Positions 7,814-16,002 are shown, counted from the stretch's first letter. The stretch is DNA of 64,000 bases from Proteinivorax tanatarense (GCF_040267685.1 NZ_CP158367.1:1736001-1800000); one strand, 5' to 3'. Numbers and translations are program-made. Notes: generated from the letters alone by a model not told the origin.

Positions 7814-9064
7814 TTAGTCCACCTCCAAAAGATTAAACATTTCATTTACATTTTTCACCTTATAAACATTCTCGGATTTAGTTAACTCTTCATATATTTT
7901 ACTCCCTTGCCTTCCATCAGTAAAGTCTCTTTTGGTAAATTGTTCTCCTTCAACTATAATAATTGTTTTACCCTTTTCATTAGCTAGCTTCAATGCCTCT
8001 AAATTCTTCAAGTTTCCATTACCTATAGGGGTATGACAAAAAATAACAAAGTCAGCAGCAGATATTTGCTGTACATTCTGTTTATAAGCATCGTCAGTTA
8101 TAGGAGTATAAGGTTGCACTGTAATAGTTTTTATTCCTAACTCTTTGCATTTATGCCAGTCACTATCTCCTATATTGATCACTCCCATTGAAAGTTCGGA
8201 CTTTTTATGTTGAAGAACTTCCAATATATTTCCAGCGCTCCCCCCTCCTGCAATGATATGAATTTTCCCCAAAAACTTATCAGATGCTTCTTCTTTATCA
8301 ATGGGTATTAACGTCAGTTTTTCTCTAAAAGAATCCCAATAAACATAAGTATTTATGTTAAAAGTTCTACGAATATTTTCCTTGTTTATTACTTGTTCAG
8401 GTTTACCAAAGTCAACAACTTTTCCGTCATTTAACAATAATACTTGTCCTGAAAATTCAGCAGCTAATTGAATATCATGAAGTACGCATATAATCGTAAT
8501 CTTCATTTTGCTTTGTAATTTTTTTAGCAGCTTTAAAATCTCTATTTGATAGTTTATATCCAAACTAGCCGTTGGTTCATCTAGTAATAAAATTTTGGGC
8601 TGTTGGGCTAAAGCTCGAGCTAAAAGTACCCTTTGTTTTTCTCCTCCACTTAAGCTTAAAAAACTACGTTGTTTTAGTTTTATAACTTCAGTCATTTCCA
8701 TAGCTTCTGTAATGATTACTTCATCATCTTTTGATAGATTTTGAAAAATTTGCTGTTTTTTATAGAATCTTCCCATGCTAACTATTTCATAGACAGTTAA
8801 ATCTGATTCTATATGGGTTGTTTGGGGTAAAACAGCCATATACTCTGCTCTTTTTGCAATATTTATATCTTGAAGTTCTCGCTCTATAACCTGGACACTT
8901 CCTGAATATGGAATAAGTCCAGAAATTGCTTTTAACAAAGTTGTTTTACCACTACCATTGGGTCCTAGTATTGATGTAAATTGTCCATCTAGAAAAAAGT
9001 AATCAAATTGAGATATTATATTCTTATTACCTCTATTAACAGTTAAATTACTTACTTTTATCAT
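7814..9064 (-). CDS. btuD: Cobalamin/corrinoid ABC transporter ATPase with extra C-terminal domain
   Basis: This is the ATPase of a BtuCDF-type importer. Of 416 residues, 1 to about 240 form the ABC domain: Walker A GPNGSGKTT at 34-42, the Q-loop near 80, signature LSGGEKQR at 138-145, Walker B ILLLDEP and the H-loop at LHD. Residues about 265-416 form a second alpha/beta domain that starts with IIAGGGSAGNILEVL and includes GVINIGDSDW and HTPIGNGNLKNLEA. I do not know its function. I chose the ATG at 9064, which overlaps the btuC stop as ATGA behind a GGGGGGAAGGG site. A longer frame to 9211 only reads btuC out of frame. Confidence 0.9.
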   Translation of the reverse strand: MIKVSNLTVNRGNKNIISQFDYFFLDGQFTSILGPNGSGKTTLLKAISGLIPYSGSVQVIERELQDINIAKRAEYMAVLPQTTHIESDLTVYEIVSMGRFYKKQQIFQNLSKDDEVIITEAMEMTEVIKLKQRSFLSLSGGEKQRVLLARALAQQPKILLLDEPTASLDINYQIEILKLLKKLQSKMKITIICVLHDIQLAAEFSGQVLLLNDGKVVDFGKPEQVINKENIRRTFNINTYVYWDSFREKLTLIPIDKEEASDKFLGKIHIIAGGGSAGNILEVLQHKKSELSMGVINIGDSDWHKCKELGIKTITVQPYTPITDDAYKQNVQQISAADFVIFCHTPIGNGNLKNLEALKLANEKGKTIIIVEGEQFTKRDFTDGRQGSKIYEELTKSENVYKVKNVNEMFNLLEVD

Positions 9065-10080
9065 ACCCTTCCCCCCTTTGCTTTTGACTTTAATAAGTAT
9101 AAAAAGAAAGGACCACCAAATAAAGCTGTAATAACTCCCACAGGGATTTCCATAGGGGCTAAAATCATTCTGGCTAAAAGATCTGCTAGTATTAAAAATA
9201 TTCCCCCCCAAATAATTGATAAGGGAAAAATCTTCATAACATTTGATCCTAGTATTAAACGTAGGGTATGGGGAATGATAAGTCCAACAAAACCAATAAG
9301 CCCAGATACTGAAACAGCAGCAGCAGTAGCCAAAGTAGAGCCCAGCATCACGATTTTTTTTACTTTTTGGACTTCAACACCTAAGCTTTGCGCCGTTTCA
9401 TCACCTAACTGCATTATATTTAATCTTTTTAAATTAAAAGCTACTATAAACATACCTATGGTCATAGGTAATAATGATATGTATATCCTATCCCATGTAG
9501 CTCGATTCAGGTTTCCCATAAGCCAAAAATATATTTGACGCATATTTTCATCAGCAAATAACATTATAAAAGAAATAAGTGCAGAAAATGTAGAACTAAT
9601 TACTACACCAGCTAATATTAAATTAACAGTTTTTAGCTGCCCTTGACTTTTAGCAATTGCTAACACTATAAAAACAGTTATAAGTCCAGTTAAAAAGGCT
9701 AATAGTGATATTAAGTAAGGTATACCTAAAGAATAGGACGTTACAGAAGTCAATAAAAATATCCCTATAGTTGCTCCAAGACCTGCTCCACTAGATACCC
9801 CTAAAGTAAATGGTTCTGCCAAAGGATTTTTTAGCAAACTTTGAAAAGCAACTCCACAACCAGCTAGCACCCCTCCAACTAAAAAAGCTAATATAACTCT
9901 AGGAAGTCTCATTCTAAATATAATAATATAGGGAGTATCATCTTCTAACTCCTGTTTGGAAAATTTTATAAAATCTTCTAAGTTTAGTTCAGAAATAGAG
10001 ATAGGGGTGGCCCCAAAGGCAACCCCTAAATAAATTGCTATTAATAACGCTACAAAACTAATCAAGTATATTTTTTTCAC
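9061..10080 (-). CDS. btuC: Cobalamin/corrinoid ABC transporter permease (FecCD family)
   Basis: This inner-membrane permease forms the translocation channel. At 339 residues it has about ten hydrophobic helices and the family motifs RLPRVILAFLVGG (residues about 58-70), GCGVAFQSLLKNPLAEPFTLGVSSGAG and GLIGFVGLIIPHTLR, the coupling region for the ATPase. It follows btuF after 10 bases and overlaps btuD by 4 bases. The riboswitch and cobO argue for a corrinoid substrate, although FecCD permeases also move siderophores and haem. Confidence 0.92.
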   Translation of the reverse strand: MKKIYLISFVALLIAIYLGVAFGATPISISELNLEDFIKFSKQELEDDTPYIIIFRMRLPRVILAFLVGGVLAGCGVAFQSLLKNPLAEPFTLGVSSGAGLGATIGIFLLTSVTSYSLGIPYLISLLAFLTGLITVFIVLAIAKSQGQLKTVNLILAGVVISSTFSALISFIMLFADENMRQIYFWLMGNLNRATWDRIYISLLPMTIGMFIVAFNLKRLNIMQLGDETAQSLGVEVQKVKKIVMLGSTLATAAAVSVSGLIGFVGLIIPHTLRLILGSNVMKIFPLSIIWGGIFLILADLLARMILAPMEIPVGVITALFGGPFFLYLLKSKAKGGRV

Positions 10081-10090
10081 TTAAATCACC

Positions 10091-10945
10091 CTAATTAACA
10101 ATGTCATGTATCTCTTTAAGGCCTTCTATTATTCTAGGCCCAGGTCTAGATGTTACGTCATCATCAATCTGGTATATATTATCATCTTTAACTGCAGTTA
10201 ATTCTTGCCAACCAGGCAGGTTTGTTAGTTCATCCTCAGGGGGCCAGGAGTATATTATAATATCTGGGTCTACTTCCAAGAGTTTTTCCTGTGACATTTC
10301 CCAATACCCTTCTCTTTCTGACCCTACATTTGTTGCACCAGTCAGCTGAATTATTTCATCATAAAAGGTGTTTGAACCTACTGTGTAAAGTGCAGTACTA
10401 TCTAGGAGAACGAAAACAGTCTGACCTGATTCTTCCACTTCATCTAAAATGTTTTGTTTTTCTTCTTTAAGATTTGCTACTACTTCATCACCCTTTTCTT
10501 CAACTTCCAGAACTTGAGCCACTTTTTCTATTCCTTCAAAAACTTCATCTATACTACTTGGATTGACAACCATTACATCTATGTCCATTTCTTCTAACCT
10601 TTGAACAATTTCATCTTGCTCTCCCATAGTTATTACTAAGTCTGGGTTTAATGCAAGGATCTTTTCATAGTTAACTTCAAAAGCATTACCAACTGAAGGT
10701 ATCTCCATAATTTCTTCTGGGTAATTACAAAAATCTGTTCTACCCACTAGTTTATCAATTTGTCCAAGGGAAGCAATTATTTCGCTGTTACTTGGTGCTA
10801 ATGATACCACCCTTTCTATATCTGAAACATTTACCTCTCTACCAGCATCATCAATTATACTTTCAGAATCATCGGTTTCTCCGGATGAAAAACACCCTGT
10901 TAAAAGTAAGGCTATTATACCACAAATTGCTAAAATCTTTTTCAT
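10091..10945 (-). CDS. btuF: Cobalamin-binding lipoprotein, BtuF-like
   Basis: This is the extracytoplasmic substrate-binding protein of the importer. The 284-residue protein begins MKKILAICGIIALLLTGC, a lipoprotein signal with the lipobox Cys at residue 18. The periplasmic-binding fold follows: VSDIERVVSLAPSNSEII, LGQIDKLVGRTDFCNYPEE, and a C-terminal GPRIIEGLKEIHDIV. It is the first gene of btuFCD-cobO. About 365 bases separate it from the riboswitch terminator, a long leader that also contains a possible second promoter. Confidence 0.92.
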   Translation of the reverse strand: MKKILAICGIIALLLTGCFSSGETDDSESIIDDAGREVNVSDIERVVSLAPSNSEIIASLGQIDKLVGRTDFCNYPEEIMEIPSVGNAFEVNYEKILALNPDLVITMGEQDEIVQRLEEMDIDVMVVNPSSIDEVFEGIEKVAQVLEVEEKGDEVVANLKEEKQNILDEVEESGQTVFVLLDSTALYTVGSNTFYDEIIQLTGATNVGSEREGYWEMSQEKLLEVDPDIIIYSWPPEDELTNLPGWQELTAVKDDNIYQIDDDVTSRPGPRIIEGLKEIHDIVN

Positions 10946-11309
10946 ATTATCGCCCCTAACTAATTTAATATCCTTGCCCTCTCACACGACTATGCGTCAA
11001 TGGCAAGAGGATTTTAATCACGAAAACCTATTGGCAGCAACACAATAGATTAGCTATTTAACTAACTTTATGACTTTCTATTCGATATCTAGTTTTAAAA
11101 AGACTCTGTATAGTTGTCAATTCATTGGTGAGAACACTTTACACACACCTTTACAACCCAGCATCCCAGCTAGTTTCAAGTCCAGATCTTAGTCCCAGCA
11201 GAATGAGCAAGTATCAACGTTTTCGTGGCAATTAATGTTTTTTGGGCCTAACTGTCAAGTACACATTGGATTTTAACCGCCAAGTAAGGTACGTGCTGAG
11301 GCCCACCCT
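10946..11309 (-). other. Long untranslated leader of btuF
   Basis: These 364 bases between the riboswitch terminator and btuF hold no convincing ORF. There is a hairpin close to btuF at about 10971-11015, with arms ATCCTTGCC and GGCAAGAGGAT (imperfect, long loop), and two TTGACA boxes on the minus strand. One of these pairs with a -10-like element and is listed separately. I see no sequence relation to a known RNA class. Confidence 0.4.
11092..11120 (-). promoter_or_regulatory. Possible riboswitch-independent promoter of btuF
   Basis: Reading the minus strand, TTGACA (11115-11120) is followed after exactly 17 bases by TAAAAC (11092-11097). That is a perfect -35 and a 4/6 -10 for the housekeeping sigma factor. 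It lies downstream of the riboswitch terminator, so transcripts from here would escape cobalamin control. This is a prediction from sequence only. Confidence 0.4.
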
Positions 11310-11340
11310 AAAAATAAAACTACCTCTACAGGTAGTTTTT
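11310..11340 (-). terminator. Riboswitch expression-platform terminator
   Basis: A 9-bp hairpin (AAACTACCT / AGGTAGTTT, 4-nt loop) is followed on the minus strand by TTTTATTTTT. It lies 50 bases downstream of the B12 box of the cobalamin riboswitch. It is the likely ligand-dependent attenuator for the btu operon. Confidence 0.75.
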
Positions 11341-11389
11341 AGACAAAGAATAAAACCACCTCCCTCTCCTCCCGAAGGGACATGAATAT

Positions 11390-11562
11390 TGTAGAAATTA
11401 GGCAGGTTTCCTGGCTAGCCTAAAAACTAATATTCCTTCCCATCTGTAGGTAGACAGTGGTTTATATCAGCACTAATAAGGCTTAACAGTGGCGGGTCCG
11501 CTCAGGTTTTGCACCTGATTCCCTTTTATCCCTGTAAAGGGCACCTAATTTACTATAAACTT
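11390..11562 (-). ncRNA. Cobalamin riboswitch
   Basis: On the minus strand the segment carries the class hallmarks in order: GGGAATCAGGTGCAAAACCT, then GCGGACCCGCCACTGT (conserved core with the CCGCCACTG motif), and near the 3' end GCCAGGAAACCTGCC at about 11401-11415, a near-consensus B12 box. A promoter lies just upstream and an intrinsic terminator downstream. The regulated genes are btuF-btuC-btuD-cobO. Cobalamin binding normally turns such operons off. Confidence 0.95.
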
Positions 11563-11573
11563 GTATACTTTTG

Positions 11574-11601
11574 ATTATACCAACGTTATATGAATTTACA
11601 A
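11574..11601 (-). promoter_or_regulatory. Promoter of the riboswitch-btu transcript
   Basis: The minus strand shows TTGTAA (11596-11601), a 16-base spacer and a perfect TATAAT (11574-11579). The riboswitch begins about ten bases after the -10 element, as expected for a transcript starting here. Confidence 0.65.
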
Positions 11602-11604
11602 TAA

Positions 11605-11913
11605 CTATTTCCTCTTCTTTTTTCTTTCCTTCTCTTTTTCTTTTAATTTTTCTCTATATTGCCCAAATTCTTGAAACATAGTGAAAATAGTTAACACCAC
11701 TAGACCAAAAAACAATATTTGGCCGATAAAACCTAGTACAGGCACATTATCAGCGTCTTTTATGAGCACAAATACACTTAGTTCAAATATTGCAGGGATT
11801 ATAAAAGCAAGCCCCAAATATAGAATCCATCTATATTTCCTTCTTGTATAGCCATAACAAAAAACAAGGCCTATGGCTATGTTTACAGCTTGAAACTTTA
11901 ACACTTCCTCCAT
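11605..11913 (-). CDS. Small uncharacterised membrane protein
   Basis: This 102-residue protein has three predicted membrane segments (residues about 8-22, 29-50 and 60-82) and a highly charged C-terminal tail ending in KEKEKERKKKRK that probably lies in the cytosol. I do not recognise the family. It has a clear AAGGAGGAG site before its ATG at 11913. It lies 116 bases downstream of the glyS-like gene with no terminator between, so it may be in the same transcript. The btu promoter begins just past its stop codon. Confidence 0.6.
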   Translation of the reverse strand: MEEVLKFQAVNIAIGLVFCYGYTRRKYRWILYLGLAFIIPAIFELSVFVLIKDADNVPVLGFIGQILFFGLVVLTIFTMFQEFGQYREKLKEKEKERKKKRK

Positions 11914-12028
11914 CTAACTCCTCCTTATTTCTCACATTTGAGCCTTCAGGACATAAGATTTCTTTGCACTTTAAATCTTTTCCGCCCTATTGATGAAAAT
12001 TTAATAAAAATATATTGCAGCATCTATA

Positions 12029-14017
12029 TCACAGTTTGCTAAAGTCACAAAAATCTAAATACAGTTCTTTAACAGCCCCCAACAGTGCCAATCTATTTTT
12101 TTTAACAGCCACATCATCCGTTAAAATGTATGTTTGATTAAACATCTTCTCAATACTTTCTTGCAAATTAAGAAGTTGGTTGAATGCTTGTTCTAATTCC
12201 CCTTTTTCTATATTATCATAATATTGATTTTTACAATAGGTCAAATTTTCAAAGAGCTTTTTTTCTGCTTCATCCTTTAAAAATTCTAGTTCAATTTTTT
12301 CAATATTATCATTTAATAGGATATTGTTTACTCTATTATAGATTCTTACTGCCACTTTAATATCATCGCTGTTTAACTTAGTTTGCAAAAATTCTGCTTT
12401 TTCATAGTTTAGTGTAAGGTTTGTGTTTTTATTTGAGGTAATACTTTTTATAACTCCTTCGTTAAAGCCTTTTCTAGCAAGTAGCAACTTAAAACGACGG
12501 TTAAAGTAAGACATAATTTTTAGCAATAAGGTATCCTTATCCTTTTGTCTTAAAATGTGAAAAGACTCATAAAGGGCTATAGAAAGGTTGATCAATCTTT
12601 TTAAAGATATATTCATGTGGCTTTGATAGGTGATTTTTATAACAGCATCAGTTTTGTTTTTAATTCTAAAAGGATCAGAACTTTCCGGTGGACCATGATC
12701 AGAGCTAAAGCACCCAACAATAGTATCTAGCTTATCTGCTATACTCAATATTGACCCTACCATGGTCTGAGGTAATTGGTCTTCTTTTTTTTGTGGATAC
12801 AGGTATTCTTGTATTCCTTGAGCTACCTCTGGTTCTTCATCCCATAATAAGGAATAATGTTTTCCTATTTCACCATGTAAAGAAGGATGTACAGAGACCA
12901 TTTTTGTCAATAGATCATTCTTGCATAGCTCAGCACCTTTAACCGTAAAGGTAGAAATCGGTTCTCCTATTTCTAGTAGGTCAACTATGGTTAAAGAAAT
13001 ATGCTTAACTCTTTGAACTTTATCATACATAGTTCCTAGGTCTTCTATAAACACAAGGTTTTTAAGCTCTTCGGTATTTTTGGCAAAATCTTTTTCTATG
13101 TCATCACTGTATATTTTATAAGCTTTTTGTATTTTTTTATTTATTTCTATAATTATATTCTCTATAGTAGCATCTAATAATGAGCTTACTTTGAGTAATA
13201 TGCCATATCTATTTGTAAGCTTACCATCTTGTTTTAAAAGTATCACATTAGGGTTATATTTTAAAGCCTCTGTTATTATTTCAACAGGCAGGTCTAAGAA
13301 TACTTGATCAAATCGCCCTAAATATAAGTTTGGATTATTTGTGTAAAATAAGCTTTTCTTTAAAAGCTTGTCACTGTATGGATAGCAGTTATCTCCTAAG
13401 GATTTGTTTATTTGAAACAGTAATTGTTGTTTCTTTGCTTCAAGATCTATGTGTTCCTTTGCTCTTTCTATATATTTTTTTGAAGTCTCGGGAATAGCAG
13501 ACTCATTTTTTAGTCCATTTAACTCAACCTTAATAGGTTCTCCATCATAGGATGCGTAAATACTTTTTATAATTAGAGGAAATTTATAAGTTAGTGGGAC
13601 TTCTTTTACTAACCGACTGCATATAGAGGGAATTATTTCGTTGATCCTTTTACACTCCAACTTTTTTTCTACATAAAAATATTGATTGTTATTTTCAGTT
13701 TTAATAGTTACATAACCATCTTTGCCTTTTTTTTGCTCCTCAAATTTTTTATACATGAAGTTTCTCTTGCCACAGCGGGTTGTAGCAAGGTTTTTTTGAG
13801 GCCCTCTAATAAGCTCAATTTTTTGATGTTGGATAGAGGGAACTTTATCTACTATTAAAAAAAAGTGTTGAGAATCTAAATATATTTCTATGTTTTTATA
13901 GTCTAGCCTATATTCTTTCAAGAGAACTCTTATTGTATTATCAAAAGCCTTATATGCCTCACCTTGACTTTCAAATAAAATGGGGTCAAATTTCAATTCT
14001 AGAATAAGATTGCTCAT
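12029..14017 (-). CDS. Divergent GlyS-like protein (relative of glycyl-tRNA synthetase beta subunit)
   Basis: The 662-residue protein aligns over its length with the beta subunit of tetrameric glycyl-tRNA synthetase, usually about 690 residues. Best kept are residues 324-340 (IEDLGTMYDKVQRVKHI), the HD-like region 362-450 (ELCKNDLLTKMV, GSILSIADKLDTIVGCF, SSDPF) and the C-terminal anticodon-binding part 545-662 (IYNRVNNIL, KKNRLALLGAVKELYLDFCDFSKL). The N-terminal third is eroded: the expected EIGTEELP, PRRLAL, RWG and VRPIRW motifs are replaced or missing, as is the GNE..LRARLADA segment. It lies 22 bases after the GlyQ-like gene. The frame is intact. It probably no longer supports ordinary glycylation; tRNA binding may remain. 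Confidence 0.8.
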   Translation of the reverse strand: MSNLILELKFDPILFESQGEAYKAFDNTIRVLLKEYRLDYKNIEIYLDSQHFFLIVDKVPSIQHQKIELIRGPQKNLATTRCGKRNFMYKKFEEQKKGKDGYVTIKTENNNQYFYVEKKLECKRINEIIPSICSRLVKEVPLTYKFPLIIKSIYASYDGEPIKVELNGLKNESAIPETSKKYIERAKEHIDLEAKKQQLLFQINKSLGDNCYPYSDKLLKKSLFYTNNPNLYLGRFDQVFLDLPVEIITEALKYNPNVILLKQDGKLTNRYGILLKVSSLLDATIENIIIEINKKIQKAYKIYSDDIEKDFAKNTEELKNLVFIEDLGTMYDKVQRVKHISLTIVDLLEIGEPISTFTVKGAELCKNDLLTKMVSVHPSLHGEIGKHYSLLWDEEPEVAQGIQEYLYPQKKEDQLPQTMVGSILSIADKLDTIVGCFSSDHGPPESSDPFRIKNKTDAVIKITYQSHMNISLKRLINLSIALYESFHILRQKDKDTLLLKIMSYFNRRFKLLLARKGFNEGVIKSITSNKNTNLTLNYEKAEFLQTKLNSDDIKVAVRIYNRVNNILLNDNIEKIELEFLKDEAEKKLFENLTYCKNQYYDNIEKGELEQAFNQLLNLQESIEKMFNQTYILTDDVAVKKNRLALLGAVKELYLDFCDFSKL

Positions 14018-14039
14018 GGTATTCCTCCATAAAATAGTG

Positions 14040-14807
14040 TTATTCTTGTATGCAGGTTTGCAATAACTCTGTAAATTTCTTATTATACCCTATTTTTTCA
14101 GTAATACTTAGTGTTCCCCTTATTACTAAAAATTCATAAACTAGTATGCTTTTTACTAAAAAATTAAATGCTGTATAGTTAAGCTGGTTTCTCAAAGCAT
14201 AAGTTGCTTCAGACATGTAAATATCAAACAAGTCGTATAAAACATCTTTACTAGAATGGTTGTGAAGATACATGGGTAACTCCTGGTCTATTTGAATACT
14301 TTTATTTTTTTTCACTACACATATCGCAGTCAAGTCAAAATGAAAGACAGCCTTTTCCTTTACTTGTTTTCCTGCTAACTTTTCAACAATAACTATCTCT
14401 CCGATATATCTACCATCTAAAGTCACTTCCCAACCATACCCTTGTATGCCTATAGCGCTTTGCGAAAGATCTGTAGGAACAAAGCTTATATTATTACCAT
14501 CATTTATTGTATCCATGGTCAGTAGTGCTTGTTTATAAAATGTACAAGGTGAGCTTTTAAAATTTAGAAAATTTGTAATTGCGGTAAAAGACTCCCTAGC
14601 TATTAAATCATGGTTTTGAGGGCCATATTTTAGTTCCCGCCTATTTATTAACCAGTCGAAATAGTAAACAGATGGATATTTTTTGCTATCACTATTAAAA
14701 AAAAGGTATGGATGAAGTAAATAACTTGTACGTTCTTCGTTATATTGAAGTTGTTTTTCAAAACCACGGTTGCAAAAAAAATTCTCTAACTTTTGTGGAA
14801 ACATCAT
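14040..14807 (-). CDS. Divergent GlyQ-like pseudo-synthetase subunit
   Basis: The 255-residue protein derives from the catalytic alpha subunit of tetrameric glycyl-tRNA synthetase, usually about 290-300 residues. Homology is clear in GYGWEVTLDG (residues 123-132, standing for GLGWEVWLDGMEVTQF) and in 191-248 (YDLFDIYMSEATYALR through IRGTLSITEK, standing for DARGAISVTER). The class II motifs are lost. The family's motif 2 (SRRPTDGRYGENPNR) is reduced to NRRELKYGPQNHD at 55-67. The motif 3 segment YGLERLAMY with its ATP-binding Arg has become FHFDLTAICVV at 155-165. The GAGTFHP motif 1 region is also gone. The frame is intact and coupled to the GlyS-like gene. I infer a non-catalytic paralogue kept for another purpose. 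Confidence 0.8.
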   Translation of the reverse strand: MMFPQKLENFFCNRGFEKQLQYNEERTSYLLHPYLFFNSDSKKYPSVYYFDWLINRRELKYGPQNHDLIARESFTAITNFLNFKSSPCTFYKQALLTMDTINDGNNISFVPTDLSQSAIGIQGYGWEVTLDGRYIGEIVIVEKLAGKQVKEKAVFHFDLTAICVVKKNKSIQIDQELPMYLHNHSSKDVLYDLFDIYMSEATYALRNQLNYTAFNFLVKSILVYEFLVIRGTLSITEKIGYNKKFTELLQTCIQE

Positions 14808-14842
14808 TATTTTACCCCTTCCTTAACCTGTTGAAGTTTAAC

Positions 14843-14875
14843 TCTAAAAAATTGCCTCCCGTTATTACGAGAGGC
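14843..14875 (-). terminator. Terminator between DUF4342 gene and glyQ-like gene
   Basis: On the minus strand, right after the DUF4342 stop, an 8-bp stem with one mismatch (GCCTCTCG / CGGGAGGC, 6-nt loop) is followed by AATTTTTT. It probably ends the yqfC-to-DUF4342 operon. The glyQ/glyS-like pair would then need read-through or its own promoter. Confidence 0.65.
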
Positions 14876-15250
14876 CTAATGTTCTTTTTCAATTTCTAAT
14901 GTGCAGTCCGTCACCAACATGGCTATAGCTCCTATCGCTGCTGCATATGGTGCTAAAATCACTCCAACTGCACCGACAGTTACTGGAATTTCCAGCATAA
15001 CCTTTTTTTTTGATTTTACAATTATTTTAGTTACGTTTCCTTCACGTATTATTTCTTTAATTTTTTCTAGTAAATTAGAACCTTCTACAGTTATTGTTTC
15101 AGAGTAGGTACTGCTATTTTTATTGAGCTCCTTAATTTTTTCTACAGCTTTTATTTCATCACCGTTACAATTAAGAAGTACTTTATGGGCTGTTTCATAA
15201 CTAACTTTAGTTTTTTCGATAATATATTCTATTTTTCGAATTTCATCCAA
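14876..15250 (-). CDS. DUF4342 protein with UBA-like N-terminus
   Basis: The 124-residue protein has an N-terminal helical UBA/EF-Ts-N-like domain (about residues 1-45, VSYETAHKVLLNCNGDEIKAVEKI). A C-terminal part follows with a basic KIIVKSKKKVMLEIPV strand and the hydrophobic segment GAVGVILAPYAAAIGAIAML that may enter the membrane. This matches DUF4342, which I recall next to recO and glyQ in other Clostridia. Its function is unknown. It lies 17 bases after recO and precedes a terminator, so it is the last gene of the era-recO operon. Confidence 0.78.
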   Translation of the reverse strand: MDEIRKIEYIIEKTKVSYETAHKVLLNCNGDEIKAVEKIKELNKNSSTYSETITVEGSNLLEKIKEIIREGNVTKIIVKSKKKVMLEIPVTVGAVGVILAPYAAAIGAIAMLVTDCTLEIEKEH

Positions 15251-15267
15251 AATTTTTCCCCCTAAAC

Positions 15268-16002
15268 TTAAATTTTTTGGAATACTTGCTCACTTTTAAA
15301 GATATGACCATCGCTGTAATATTGAATATATTTATTGAATATTATATTCATTTGTTTTATTTCTTTTTCTTGTATGTCAGCTTTTAATATTTCTTCAAAG
15401 GTAGTCCTTAATAACAACAACATTAAAAATCTTTGTCTTTTGGTAATGAACTTGTTTTTATGGGGTAAACAGCCATCACATACAAGACCACCTTGAGAAA
15501 TACTAAATATATAGTCATCTTTTGATTGACCACATAAAACGCATTCTGTCAGGCAGGGCGCATAACCCATAAGTGCCATAGACTTAATTTTAAATCCAGC
15601 CAATATAAGCAGTGCTTCTTTACTTCTACTTGTTAACAGATGCATGGTCTTTGCGGCAAGATTAAAAAATTTAGGATTTGGTTCATTTTCAGGCATGAAA
15701 AAATTGATAAACTCACAAACATAGTATGATGCAGAGAGTATGCCAAAGTTAAGTGAGGGGTTTTTATGGGCTAGCACAACATCTCCCTGTCTTAAAATGG
15801 GTAAATTATTATTTTTTTTATAAAATGTATAGTGCCCTATAGTAAAGACTTGGATACTATGACTAAGTCGGCTTTTCATTTTTTTTGCACCTTTAACTAG
15901 TACAGTAGTTTTTCCAAGTCTTTCTGTAAAGAGGGTAACTATTAAATCACTTTCTTTAAAAGGTACTGACTTTAATACTAAAGCTTTTGTGTTAATAAGC
16001 AT
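15268..16002 (-). CDS. recO: DNA repair protein RecO
   Basis: This protein acts in recombinational repair, annealing ssDNA and loading RecA with RecR. The 244-residue protein has the N-terminal OB fold (KALVLKSVPFKESDLIVTLFTERLG, with the family KGAKK segment) and a C-terminal helical domain. The zinc site is C-x2-C at LTECVLCGQ and C-x2-C at GLVCDGCLP. It sits between era and the DUF4342 gene, the usual clostridial order. Confidence 0.95.
   Translation of the reverse strand: MLINTKALVLKSVPFKESDLIVTLFTERLGKTTVLVKGAKKMKSRLSHSIQVFTIGHYTFYKKNNNLPILRQGDVVLAHKNPSLNFGILSASYYVCEFINFFMPENEPNPKFFNLAAKTMHLLTSRSKEALLILAGFKIKSMALMGYAPCLTECVLCGQSKDDYIFSISQGGLVCDGCLPHKNKFITKRQRFLMLLLLRTTFEEILKADIQEKEIKQMNIIFNKYIQYYSDGHIFKSEQVFQKI

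Noticed and set aside
9065-9211. N-terminal extension of the BtuD frame
   Set aside because: It reads the end of btuC in another frame, and the ATG at 9064 has a clear ribosome-binding site with an ATGA overlap.
14808-14875. Search for a T-box or glycine riboswitch before the glyQ-like gene
   Set aside because: The gap is only 68 bases and contains a terminator; neither RNA fits.
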